Shown one piece after another: positions 43,644 to 52,918 of a stretch of 64,000 nt of DNA. A program made the translations under genes and the position numbers. Positions within the stretch are counted from its first letter, which is position 1; every line of letters begins with the position of its first letter. The DNA is from Verrucomicrobiaceae bacterium. GTDB taxonomy: Bacteria > Verrucomicrobiota > Verrucomicrobiia > Verrucomicrobiales > Verrucomicrobiaceae. The stretch spans positions 2,046,001 through 2,110,000 of the forward strand of contig JADJPM010000004.1 of NCBI GenBank assembly GCA_016713245.1, read 5' to 3'. Below the pieces are notes generated by a model. The model was not told the origin of the DNA. It made no database searches and saw only the letters and a list, made by a program, of their open reading frames with translations.

Positions 43644-43663
43644 ACATGACAATGTAAATACAT
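43644..43663. promoter_or_regulatory. Overlapping ACAT/ATGT dyads before the Verru_Chthon cassette
   Basis: ACAT-GACA-ATGT-AAAT-ACAT contains two overlapping 12-bp palindromes with three half-sites at 8-bp steps, in an AT-rich stretch 77 bp before the first gene. It could be an operator. The rest of 43534-43739 shows no gene. Confidence 0.35.
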
Positions 43664-43739
43664 GATAAATGCCTTGCGATTTTGAATCGAAATTCATAAT
43701 CTCGCCAAAAATAGCGAAAAATAACCTTCGTCCCATCCC

Positions 43740-46700
43740 ATGAAACTGTCGCTTCTCTCACGCCTAAAGAAGGATCGCCGAGGCTTGGCCCTCATCATCG
43801 TCGTCACCTCGATCGCCCTGATTTCGGTGCTCGTCGTAGCCATCTTCTCCGTTACCCGGACCGAGTTCCGCGCCACCCAAAGCTACGTCGCCGCCAAATC
43901 AGCCAAACAGCTCGGTGACATCGCCGTGTCCATTGTGCAGGCTCAAATTCAAAACGGACAGGCGATATCCACACAAGGCACTTTCCATGCCACCCAGCCC
44001 GGCATGGTCCGAGTGTATAATGCCGATGGTTCATTCAACTCGGCGCTAAAGCTGTATTCGAGCCAGCAAATGAAAGTGACCGGTCAGGAGATTGATCTAC
44101 TTGCGGCGGCCAATTTAGCACCCTCGAACTGGGATACATTGCCTGCAAGATTCGTCGATTTGAACGAGCCGGTGGTTCGTCCGGGCACCGTTACTAGCGC
44201 TCAGCAGGAAAGCGCTGGGTACGCGATTTACTTTCCGATCATTGATCCGCGGGCAGCTTACAACACCGGAAGCGGTGGGCAAACTGCCAACGAGACGGGA
44301 GTGCCCGGAACAACTCAAGTGGAAGGATTTTCGTATGAAAAGAGTAGCGCACTGCTCGGGCAGGCTGGCACAAGTTATGCCAGCCAAGTGGTTACAGTTG
44401 CCAAGGCAGCGAGCGATCCTAAACGGCTGCGACTGCCGATGCCTGTGGAGTGGATGTACATTCTTGAGGACGGTACGGTGGGTTCATTGAACGCTGCCAA
44501 TCGCTTTGTCAGTTCAAGCGGCGGCGCCACTCCCAGCGCTACCAATCCGATTGTGGGGCGAATCGCTTTCTGGACCGATGATGAATCGTGCAAAATTAAC
44601 ATCAATACGGCCTCAGAGCCCACCTTCATGTCCACCCCTTTTTATTACCATCAGCGCGATGCGAAGTGGGCCCATTTCCCAGCCACGACAGGCGAGTATC
44701 AGCGATATCCAGGCCATCCGGCGACGACAGCGCTTAGTGCCGTCTTGGCCCCAAACTACTTGTTAGACACCTATATGCCCGGACGCGATAACGGGGGACT
44801 CTCGCGCGCTCAAGTGGTGGAAGTGAAAGAAAAAATCTATGGCCTCATTCCAAAAATCGGGCCGGGGGGCTCTGAGGCTGGCACTCGTCCCTTTGTTCAG
44901 GATGATTTTTCCGCGCAGAACCAAGAAGGCGCGGCTGCCAATAGCATCAATTTGACGGAGTCTTTCAAAGAGCGACTGTTCGCGAGCGTGGACGAAATGC
45001 TTTTCCTCCAAACCGGCTACACAACTGCCACTGGTCGCGCTCCCGCACGGTTTGCGATGCCAGGTGCTGCTGGCCGATTCCTCTTTGACCATGACACGTT
45101 GGAGCGCTCTCGCTTTTTCCTCACTGCACATAGCCGCTCACCGGAGTTTACCCTTCATGGCCTACCGAGGGTCTGCATGTGGCCGATCTCAGACGAGTCG
45201 CTCGGGAATAACCGACGCACTTCTTTCGACAACATGATCGCCTTGTGTGGCACGATTAAGCGTAAGGCCACAGATGATGTGAACAGCGGAAGTCCGGACC
45301 GCACTTACTATTTCCGCCGGGCAGTTTCATATACAGATCCAAGTGACTCCCGATCTGGAGGGCAGTCAGGTTCAACTTTCGACCTCACTGGAAATAGCAC
45401 GTTGAGCCGCAATACAAAGCTTTTGGAGTATTTATCCGCGCAAATGTCTGAGTTGGAGTGGCCGGCAACAGGGGCATCGGGGGCAGGCAGTGCTGGTGGT
45501 TTCGATGACAAGTATGGAATGAACAATGTTTACCAGCTCGCAGTGCAGTTCTTCGACTACATCCGCTGCACTAATTTGTATGATGGCATCCTTGCTCGCG
45601 ACAACGACGCAGGAGGCAAACCTGGTGGTTATGCTAGCCGGGATAATCAAAGGTCAGACAACTTCACGTTTACCCCTCAACGCATCGTTCAGTCCCCCAA
45701 TACCGTGAATAACGTAACCGCCGAACTGGGTGCCAGCAATATTCGCGCGAGGCAGTCTGGTGTGCTGCCAGGTCACGGCCAAGTATCCCCCGCCATGTGG
45801 GACAAAGGCAATACCTTTAAAGGTTTTGGAAGAATGTTCACTATTTCGGAGATTGGGTTTCAGTTTATCTGCACAGCAGATGGTCTGAACGACAGCCGGA
45901 GCCTTAATTCATTCCCTGCACCGACGCCGGCAGGGCGGGGGGGCGGCACTGCCTTGCGCTACGACCCAGAAAATGATGCAGTGGTGCAGGAGGTGAATAT
46001 CCCAAATACTCGCGCCTATGAAGGGTTTGCTGTCGATGACCTTCAATATCAGGATAGTGGTATCAAATATGCGGTTTGGTACTCTAACTTTCCTCCCATC
46101 GTTGGATCTGAATTGGCTATGATGGAGTTTTATGGGTGCAAGGCAGATCAAGCTGGTTCCCCAACGCATCCTGCAAGGCACCCAGGCTTTTCACCATCAA
46201 ACTGGAACTACTCTCTAGCAGCAAACACGCCTCTCGACGTAACAGAGAAAAGAGTACAGATGACTTTCTTGCTTGAGACGTTCTGCCCAAGTGTTGGATG
46301 GACGAAATTTTATCCAGAGTTTACCATTACTTTGTCCGGTGACAGCGCGGCCCAAATGAAATTGAATGGCAAGGATTTGTTCAATACGACGGGTGACATT
46401 CCCATCAAATCGAACGGGAACATTTATGACGATTCCACTTCGCGTGTTTCTCCCATGGGGGGGCACGCTGGTCCGACGATGCTGCTTTCTGGACGAAGAA
46501 CTCGCGTGATATCAGGTGGAGGAGGTGCTGGGGGGCCGGCGGCGGCGTATGGGTCTGTCGGGGGCACCGTGTTGCTACCGTCTGATACCGGCTACGAGGA
46601 CGGCAACACGTCTGGTCACCAAGCCCTCAACAACTACACTTTTGTAAGTGACTACGTGACAGTGGATCGCAACAATCGGATGGAATTTACCTTCCCTCAG

Positions 46701-48863
46701 GAGCCACTGGTTATTAAGATTTACGATACGCATCGTTGGGAAAGTGCTCAGCCAGTCCAAGAAATTCAAATTGATTTCAATCAGTTGAATCTCCCTACAG
46801 AATTGCCAGTCCCGCACCTTGTGGGTTCGACGAACCCAATTGATGGGTACCCGGAAGGTGATGCGAGATACTTTGGCGGCCCTCGCGTGAACACTCAAAA
46901 CGGGGTGATGAATGGGCAGTATTTTACCACCATTGACGGCAATGGGCGAAATGTGCATCGACGATCTCTACAAGGCCCACATTTTTGGGGCTACCTTTGG
47001 GACGGAGTTCTTGGCCGTGGTCAAGGCCAATTCAATCCAGCCTATTCAACTACGAATGGTGAAGCTATGTGGAGCGTACAGCCTAACCTTGTGCCTAGCG
47101 GCGGAGATGCTGTGGCTCAAGTTAAGCGTGGTCGTCTAGACACCACATCGGGCATTGTGGATAGGACATTGCCTCCTGGAGACTATTTTGCCGGTGTGGG
47201 TATCATTCCTGATGCAACAAGCGACGTCATTCGGACGATTGTTCCAGCGGTGGGTGACTACCGGATTCTCGCAGCGCGTCGTTTTGTTCCAACAGAGATG
47301 TGGAAACCTCACCCCCTCTGGCGGCAGGGATTTGAGCAAGTGCGCCAAGCTCATAGCTTTAGCGGCTATTACGCGAACAACGAGCCAGGAGCAACTTTCT
47401 CGATTCAGACTTCTGGCCCCAACGATGTCATCGACAATTATGTTGGCAATTTCGGCAGCATCTACAACAAGGAAATACAGCTAGTTGGCGGCGCTGGTTA
47501 TCAGATGAACAACAACTCGGCGTTTACGCAAAATAATGACACTATGCTTTCTCGCCACCCTGACCTTCCTCCGTATGAGGACTGGGCAAGGGCAGCGAAT
47601 GCCTTCGGAGATTTTGACTCGGGTCTCTCCAGCGCTCGTGAGGGCCCCTACATCAACAAGCCGGATGAAGGAAACTTTTATGCGAATTCGGAGACGCGAA
47701 ATGGCACGGCGCACTTTGAACGTCAGGCTTATTTCCGTGAGTCATGGGAAGACGCCTCAGACTGGCGCAGTGGCATCTACATGACACCGAATCGCCTAAT
47801 TGCCTCGGCGGTGATGTTTGGGTCTTTGCCTACGGGTGTGTGGCAGACTCCCGGAGGGTTACCATCTGCACAGGACCTCACAGGTTTAGGCGGACTAGAT
47901 TACGCTCCGTGGCAGACTCTCCTCTTCCGTCCGCATTCGCAGATCACTGGTCAGCAGCCTAATTCTCATCAGAACCACCCGGGTGCTTATGATCCTGCGG
48001 ATCACTACCTTCTAGACATGTTCTTTATGCCGGTGGTAGAGCCGTACGCCATCAGCGAGCCTCTTTCCATCGCGGGGCGCGTGAATATGAACTATCAGAT
48101 GATGCCTTTCCCCCATATTCGCCGTGCCACAGGGTTGCATGCTGTCATGAAGGGGGAGTATATTACTGCTGTTCCGGCTAATGAGATCAACAGAGCCAAG
48201 GGCTATCGTCCAAGAAATGGAGGAACGGCGTGGGATGATACTTTCTGGAACGACAATGAGGATTCGAAATTCTGGCATCGCCCCATTGATGTGCGTGCTA
48301 CGCTTCGTCAGTTTGACAATCGCTTCCGTCACACGGCCGGAACCGCCACGAATGCGATGGGACTATTCCGGTCTGCCACACAAATCTGTGAAACACATTT
48401 AGTACCGGTTGACGTGACGGGCTCTGACACTGCGGATGCGAATGCACAGGCTCTACGAAAGGCTAATTCCCAAGCGGATTTCGATGCGGCTATGAATGAC
48501 TTCTGGTCCCATAATCGGGTGACAGGGGATAACGTGCGCGAGAGGAGCTACTCAAATATTTATGCTCGTTTGACTACCAGAACCAACACGTTTCGCGTTC
48601 ACATGCGCACACAAACTCTGAAGAAGGCTCGTTCAACGGATCCAGCCACTTTTGATGCGGTCAAGGATGCTGTAATCAGCGAATATCGCGGATCAGCACT
48701 CTTGGAGCGATACATCGATCCTAATGACGGCAGTGGAGGTGCGGGTGATAGCGCGGTGATTCCTGATTATGCGGGCTCCGCTGGGCCATTCGCAGGTAAT
48801 CTTCCACCGCTAGATGCCTTTTACCGTTTTCGAATCATCGAGTCCAAACGATTCGCACCATAA
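43740..48863 (+). CDS. Verru_Chthon cassette protein A (giant pilin-like protein)
   Basis: This 1707-residue protein has a short basic leader (MKLSLLSRLKKDRRG), then a pilin-like helix, LALIIVVTSIALISVLVVAIFSVTRTEFRATQSYVAAKSAKQLGDIAV. This resembles the Verru_Chthon cassette A family, found in Verrucomicrobium spinosum and Chthoniobacter flavus in a fixed four-gene block. The long globular part has Gly/Asn/Ser-rich stretches, a glycine run (ISGGGGAGGPAAAYGSVGG) and few cysteines. It is probably anchored by its helix and exposed outside the cytoplasm, but function is unknown. The gene has more A/T third positions than its upstream neighbours. B follows after 24 bp. Confidence 0.85.
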   Translation: MKLSLLSRLKKDRRGLALIIVVTSIALISVLVVAIFSVTRTEFRATQSYVAAKSAKQLGDIAVSIVQAQIQNGQAISTQGTFHATQPGMVRVYNADGSFNSALKLYSSQQMKVTGQEIDLLAAANLAPSNWDTLPARFVDLNEPVVRPGTVTSAQQESAGYAIYFPIIDPRAAYNTGSGGQTANETGVPGTTQVEGFSYEKSSALLGQAGTSYASQVVTVAKAASDPKRLRLPMPVEWMYILEDGTVGSLNAANRFVSSSGGATPSATNPIVGRIAFWTDDESCKININTASEPTFMSTPFYYHQRDAKWAHFPATTGEYQRYPGHPATTALSAVLAPNYLLDTYMPGRDNGGLSRAQVVEVKEKIYGLIPKIGPGGSEAGTRPFVQDDFSAQNQEGAAANSINLTESFKERLFASVDEMLFLQTGYTTATGRAPARFAMPGAAGRFLFDHDTLERSRFFLTAHSRSPEFTLHGLPRVCMWPISDESLGNNRRTSFDNMIALCGTIKRKATDDVNSGSPDRTYYFRRAVSYTDPSDSRSGGQSGSTFDLTGNSTLSRNTKLLEYLSAQMSELEWPATGASGAGSAGGFDDKYGMNNVYQLAVQFFDYIRCTNLYDGILARDNDAGGKPGGYASRDNQRSDNFTFTPQRIVQSPNTVNNVTAELGASNIRARQSGVLPGHGQVSPAMWDKGNTFKGFGRMFTISEIGFQFICTADGLNDSRSLNSFPAPTPAGRGGGTALRYDPENDAVVQEVNIPNTRAYEGFAVDDLQYQDSGIKYAVWYSNFPPIVGSELAMMEFYGCKADQAGSPTHPARHPGFSPSNWNYSLAANTPLDVTEKRVQMTFLLETFCPSVGWTKFYPEFTITLSGDSAAQMKLNGKDLFNTTGDIPIKSNGNIYDDSTSRVSPMGGHAGPTMLLSGRRTRVISGGGGAGGPAAAYGSVGGTVLLPSDTGYEDGNTSGHQALNNYTFVSDYVTVDRNNRMEFTFPQEPLVIKIYDTHRWESAQPVQEIQIDFNQLNLPTELPVPHLVGSTNPIDGYPEGDARYFGGPRVNTQNGVMNGQYFTTIDGNGRNVHRRSLQGPHFWGYLWDGVLGRGQGQFNPAYSTTNGEAMWSVQPNLVPSGGDAVAQVKRGRLDTTSGIVDRTLPPGDYFAGVGIIPDATSDVIRTIVPAVGDYRILAARRFVPTEMWKPHPLWRQGFEQVRQAHSFSGYYANNEPGATFSIQTSGPNDVIDNYVGNFGSIYNKEIQLVGGAGYQMNNNSAFTQNNDTMLSRHPDLPPYEDWARAANAFGDFDSGLSSAREGPYINKPDEGNFYANSETRNGTAHFERQAYFRESWEDASDWRSGIYMTPNRLIASAVMFGSLPTGVWQTPGGLPSAQDLTGLGGLDYAPWQTLLFRPHSQITGQQPNSHQNHPGAYDPADHYLLDMFFMPVVEPYAISEPLSIAGRVNMNYQMMPFPHIRRATGLHAVMKGEYITAVPANEINRAKGYRPRNGGTAWDDTFWNDNEDSKFWHRPIDVRATLRQFDNRFRHTAGTATNAMGLFRSATQICETHLVPVDVTGSDTADANAQALRKANSQADFDAAMNDFWSHNRVTGDNVRERSYSNIYARLTTRTNTFRVHMRTQTLKKARSTDPATFDAVKDAVISEYRGSALLERYIDPNDGSGGAGDSAVIPDYAGSAGPFAGNLPPLDAFYRFRIIESKRFAP

Positions 48864-48887
48864 TCCCAAAACTGGCCTTTCACCAAA

Positions 48888-49415
48888 ATGCTTCACTTCA
48901 TCCGCTTCACTCGCCGCTCAGGTTCTGCCGGATTCTCCCTTGTGGAGGTCGCTCTCGCGGTGGCCATTGCTTCTTTAGGCATCATCACTTGCCTTGGATT
49001 GCTACCTGAGGGTATCGAAATGTCGCGTAAAACAGGGTTGTTAGCTATTAACAGTAACGTCCTCGACCAGATCATCCGCGATGTAGAGAATGCACGGAAT
49101 TGGAAGGCTCTCAAGGCTAGTTATAGTGCCCATCCAGGATTTCCATCTGGCGGTGCTCCAGCGGGGGCAGGTGACCAAAGGAAATTTTACGACTATCAGG
49201 GCACCGCTGTCACGGCAAGTTCACCGAACATCGCATTTGTAGCCCAAATCGAATACAATCTCCCATGTTATCTTCCTGGGGACACCACTGACCAGAGATA
49301 CCTAGCAAGGTTGCGCATAAGTATCGCTAACACATCCAACCCTCAATTCAGCTTTCCAGTGCCCGCCAATGGTCTCTATACGAGCTTTTATCATCTGGTC
49401 AGCAAATCCAGCTAG
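48888..49415 (+). CDS. Verru_Chthon cassette protein B (pilin-like)
   Basis: This 175-residue protein has a basic leader ending SAGFSLVEVALAVAIASLGIITCLGLLPEGIEMSRKTG: a type IV pilin cleavage/methylation site with Glu5 and a hydrophobic helix. The ALAVAIASLGIITCLGLLPEG pattern is characteristic of the cassette B family. A globular part of about 120 residues follows, with FVAQIEYNLP and a short C-terminus. It lies 24 bp after gene A and 9 bp before gene C, so the four are co-transcribed. It is probably processed by a prepilin peptidase and incorporated into a pseudopilus-like structure. Confidence 0.85.
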   Translation: MLHFIRFTRRSGSAGFSLVEVALAVAIASLGIITCLGLLPEGIEMSRKTGLLAINSNVLDQIIRDVENARNWKALKASYSAHPGFPSGGAPAGAGDQRKFYDYQGTAVTASSPNIAFVAQIEYNLPCYLPGDTTDQRYLARLRISIANTSNPQFSFPVPANGLYTSFYHLVSKSS

Positions 49416-49424
49416 GCTTTTGTC

Positions 49425-50645
49425 ATGAATTCGCATTCTAAAAAAACATTTTGTTCGCGGAGGTATTGCGCCAAGCGGCAAGCATTTACTCTCGTCGAAC
49501 TCATGGTCTCGGTGTCTATTTTGGTAATCCTAATGCTAGTGGTATCTAGCTTTGTGAATTTGGTCCAACGAACTTGGGTAAGAACTAATTCCAATATTTC
49601 CCAATTTCGAGAGGCTCGCCTCGCATTTGATGCAATGACTCGCACAATTAGCCAAGCAACGCTAAACACATATTGGCAGGCAGGCACGGTTGAGCTTAGC
49701 AAAAATGCCCTCGGCACACGTTTTCAAGGAACCTCCTATCGTCGGCAATCTGAACTCCAATTTTGTTGTGGGCCCACTGTGGGAGGTGCTACGGCTTTGT
49801 TTTCCACAGGCACGGCCGCAAATTACCCTGGACACGGTGTTTTTTTCCAAGCACCGCTAGGTGTTACGGGGCTCATCAGTCCGCCAGCGGGAGAGAGCAC
49901 TGCTGTTGCGGACACTCAAAATATGGTCAATCTACTCTGTGGTAGAGGATATTTTGTTGCTTGGGGAGATGATTCTAGCTTTCGTCCCCAATTCCTTAAT
50001 ACACGGAACGTTCCCAAACGTACACGATTTCGCTTGATGGAATTCAGCCCGACTGCCGAGAAAAATCCCATTTACAGTGACGCTTATCGCCTGAGCTATT
50101 CCGATGATGGTTTGTCAGTTGAAAACTCAAAGGATTGGTTCCGAAATGCCACCGACAGCACCGGAGGCACTTCGGCGGCAATTGAGCAAACCACCGACAC
50201 AGAATCTGAGGATGCTTCTAATCGTGAATTTACGCGTCCGATTGCAGAGAATATCTTGGCATTAGTGATTTCTCCTCGGCTCGCAAGAGTCGGACGAAAT
50301 GAAGCTGAAACCTACAAGATCGCTCCCTCTTATAATCTTGATTCAACATCGACGGGGGCAGTTGGGGGTGGGGATGATGAGTTTGGCCCGCAGGGTACTC
50401 AGCACCTATTGCCACCCCTCTTACAAGTGACCATGGTGGCCCTAGACTCAAGAGGCGGGGAGCGTTTGTCATTTGATACTCAGCTTCAATCAGAGGTGGC
50501 TCAGATGGTTACTAGCAGATTCAACAGTGCTGCTAGCTACGCAACGGATCTGAAGGCGCTCGAAGATGACCTGATCGAAAAAAGACTCGCCTACAGGGTA
50601 TTTACCAGCGCTATTCCACTTCGGCAGTCCCGGTGGAGTAAATAG
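49425..50645 (+). CDS. Verru_Chthon cassette protein C (pilin-like)
   Basis: This 406-residue protein has the classic prepilin signature AKRQ|AFTLVELMVSVSILVILMLVVSSFVNLVQRTW (Glu5 retained). The C-terminal about 350 residues have no domain I recognise; a stretch near residues 210-290 is rich in Asp, Ser and Thr, and the LLQVTMVALDSRGGERLSFD segment may be a beta core. It fits the cassette C family by order and size. The last third is less AT-rich than gene A. Confidence 0.85.
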   Translation: MNSHSKKTFCSRRYCAKRQAFTLVELMVSVSILVILMLVVSSFVNLVQRTWVRTNSNISQFREARLAFDAMTRTISQATLNTYWQAGTVELSKNALGTRFQGTSYRRQSELQFCCGPTVGGATALFSTGTAANYPGHGVFFQAPLGVTGLISPPAGESTAVADTQNMVNLLCGRGYFVAWGDDSSFRPQFLNTRNVPKRTRFRLMEFSPTAEKNPIYSDAYRLSYSDDGLSVENSKDWFRNATDSTGGTSAAIEQTTDTESEDASNREFTRPIAENILALVISPRLARVGRNEAETYKIAPSYNLDSTSTGAVGGGDDEFGPQGTQHLLPPLLQVTMVALDSRGGERLSFDTQLQSEVAQMVTSRFNSAASYATDLKALEDDLIEKRLAYRVFTSAIPLRQSRWSK

Positions 50646-50682
50646 TGCATCCTCGACGAATCCGTTCATCTTTTGTGCCACC

Positions 50683-51390
50683 ATGAAACTCAATCACATC
50701 TGTCGTCATTCAGTTAGATCGGCTTTCACCCTCATCGAAACGTTGGTTGTTGTTTCGATCATCGTTCTCATCTTAGCTATGACAGGGCCATCCCTACTCG
50801 GGACCATGCAGGCCAGTCGCTTGTCTTCAGCTGGAGATACGGTTGTAGGGCTGTTGGCTGAAGCGCAGCAAACCGCTATGGCACAGAATGTGCCAGTTGA
50901 AGTGCGCTTTTTTAAATATCAGACACCTACGACTTCATACGAGAGTTATCACTCTTTACAGGCATTTAAGGTTACGAATGATCCGACAGTTGGGGTAGGC
51001 GAGATCAAGGAACTTTTGGTGCCGATTGGCACTCTCACACGTCTGCCTGATTCCGTGATCATCCCACACGAGAAAGTGCTTGCTCCGCTTTTGGATGCCA
51101 AAGGTTTTGCAGACACTAAGCCGGATGGATCAAGCACTTATTCGGGCGTCCAAAGCGCTACTTACAATGCGATTCGATTCATGACTGATGGCACTTGCCG
51201 CAAGCTTGCTGATAATCCCACAACGGGCGTGGCAGCCATGACCTATCCGACCCTGCGCACCTCCTGCATTACCCTGAGTCCTGAGATTGGGCAGTCGGTG
51301 ACTGATACGAATCTTCCGAAAAACTTTTATTGCATCCAGATTGACCCTTTCACGGGCAAGATTCGTACATACCGACCAGGGGAATATTGA
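50683..51390 (+). CDS. Verru_Chthon cassette protein D (GspH-like pilin)
   Basis: This 235-residue protein has the prepilin signature VRS|AFTLIETLVVVSIIVLILAMTGPSLLGTMQASRLSSAGDTVVGLLAEAQQTAMAQNVPVEVRFF. The helix and the AQ-TAM-NVPVEVRFF continuation resemble GspH/FimT minor pseudopilins, which initiate filaments. It is the last gene of the A-B-C-D block; guaB begins 49 bp later on the same strand, so read-through is possible. Confidence 0.85.
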   Translation: MKLNHICRHSVRSAFTLIETLVVVSIIVLILAMTGPSLLGTMQASRLSSAGDTVVGLLAEAQQTAMAQNVPVEVRFFKYQTPTTSYESYHSLQAFKVTNDPTVGVGEIKELLVPIGTLTRLPDSVIIPHEKVLAPLLDAKGFADTKPDGSSTYSGVQSATYNAIRFMTDGTCRKLADNPTTGVAAMTYPTLRTSCITLSPEIGQSVTDTNLPKNFYCIQIDPFTGKIRTYRPGEY

Positions 51391-51439
51391 AGAGGCAAAT
51401 TTCCGCATGACAGTGGCTTGAACGCCGCTTACCTGCGAC

Positions 51440-52894
51440 ATGGGTGAACCTCCTTCTATTGCTTTAAGTTTCGACGACGTCCTTCTCCTTCCGGCGCATA
51501 GCGCTGTCTTACCTGGAGAGGTCAATGTGGGCACAAAACTGGCCTCTATTGGTCTCAATGTGCCGGTGCTTTCGTCAGCTATGGATACAGTTACTGAATC
51601 GGAGTTGGCTATTGCGCTGGCACGAGAGGGCGGACTGGGAGTAGTTCATCGCAATATGCCGATTGACCTCCAGGTGGAGCAGGTCGCGCGGGTAAAAAGG
51701 AGTGAGAACACGGTGATTCAAAGTCCTCTCACGGTAAGCCCTGATGCTCGTTTGGGTGAATTGCACAGACTGATGGCTGAGAAGGGTGTGAGTGGATTCC
51801 CAGTGGTGGATAAAGACGGCAAGCTCGTCGGTATGGTGACGAGTCGGGACATGTGGTACATTGATGACGAGAGTACTCCCGTTTCTGCAGTGATGACTCC
51901 CGGCACGCGGCTCGCTACAGGAACTCCGCAAACTAGTTTTGAGGACGCGTTGAAAATCATCTACACGCATCGAATCGAAAAACTGCCGCTGGTTGACTCG
52001 TCAGGTAGGCTGGCTGGTCTAATCACCAAGCAGGACATCATCAAGCGTCAGACTTTCAAAAACGCGGCAAAGGATAGCAATGGGCAGCTCCGAGTTGGGG
52101 CCGCTGTGGGCGTGGGGGATGATTGTGTGGATCGCGGTCGTGCGGTGTTGGCTGCGGGTGCCGATGCGGTGTTCATTGATGCTGCCACGGGGCATACGAG
52201 TCGTGTCATGCAAGTTATTGCCCGTCTTCGAGAGGCTCTGGGTGATCTCCCCATCGTCGCTGGGAATGTGGTGACGGCTGATGGTGCTCGTGATCTGATT
52301 AAAGCAGGTGTTTCCGCTGTCAAAGTGGGCGTAGGCCCTGGGTCGATCTGCACGACTCGTATTATTTCAGGCGTTGGCATGGCTCAGTTTAGCGCCGTTC
52401 AGGAAGTGGCTGAGGTTTGCCGTCCAGCAGGTGTTTGTGTGATTGCTGATGGTGGAATTCGTTACTCAGGAGACATCGTCAAGGCTCTAGCAGGTGGTGC
52501 GGATGCGGTCATGCTGGGTTCGTTACTTGCTGGCACGAGTGAAAGCCCCGGAAACATGGTCAAATCACAAGGGCGCACCTTCAAAGAGTATCGTGGTATG
52601 GGTAGCCTGAAAGCGATGCGAAAAGGATCTGGTGACCGTTATGGCCAAAATAGCTCAGGCAAGCTGGTTCCGGAAGGGGTGGAGGCTCGCGTTCCTTATA
52701 AGGGACCGCTGGCTGATGTGGTCTTTCAGTTGATAGGTGGGCTGCGGAGCGGCATGGGCTATGTGGGTGCAAACAACCTCGATGAGCTTCGTGCAAAGGC
52801 CCGTTTCGTTAGAATCACGGCGGGCGGTTTGAAGGAAAGCCATCCTCATGATGTCGTGATCACCGAGGAACCGGTGAACTATGAACCCCATTGA
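51440..52894 (+). CDS. guaB: IMP dehydrogenase
   Basis: This 484-residue enzyme oxidises IMP to XMP, the first committed step of GMP synthesis. It opens with SFDDVLLLPAHSAVLPGEVN. Two CBS domains (about residues 95-205) are inserted in the barrel: VIQSPLTVSPDARLGEL and VMTPGTRLATGTPQTSF. The catalytic loop is GVGPGSICTTR, with the active Cys near residue 304. The mobile flap and the ending MGYVGANNLDELRAKARFVRIT are complete. The gene is convergent with dprA, 24 bp away. Its codon use resembles the AT-richer upstream cassette rather than the GC-rich genes further left. Confidence 0.95.
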   Translation: MGEPPSIALSFDDVLLLPAHSAVLPGEVNVGTKLASIGLNVPVLSSAMDTVTESELAIALAREGGLGVVHRNMPIDLQVEQVARVKRSENTVIQSPLTVSPDARLGELHRLMAEKGVSGFPVVDKDGKLVGMVTSRDMWYIDDESTPVSAVMTPGTRLATGTPQTSFEDALKIIYTHRIEKLPLVDSSGRLAGLITKQDIIKRQTFKNAAKDSNGQLRVGAAVGVGDDCVDRGRAVLAAGADAVFIDAATGHTSRVMQVIARLREALGDLPIVAGNVVTADGARDLIKAGVSAVKVGVGPGSICTTRIISGVGMAQFSAVQEVAEVCRPAGVCVIADGGIRYSGDIVKALAGGADAVMLGSLLAGTSESPGNMVKSQGRTFKEYRGMGSLKAMRKGSGDRYGQNSSGKLVPEGVEARVPYKGPLADVVFQLIGGLRSGMGYVGANNLDELRAKARFVRITAGGLKESHPHDVVITEEPVNYEPH

Positions 52895-52918
52895 TTGAGG
52901 TGACCTCGACGGATTCGA

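Noticed and set aside
52895..52918. A small dyad (GAGGTGACCTC) between guaB and dprA as a shared terminator
   Set aside because: The stem is only 5-6 bp, there is no T tract on either strand, and the gap is 24 bp; not enough support.
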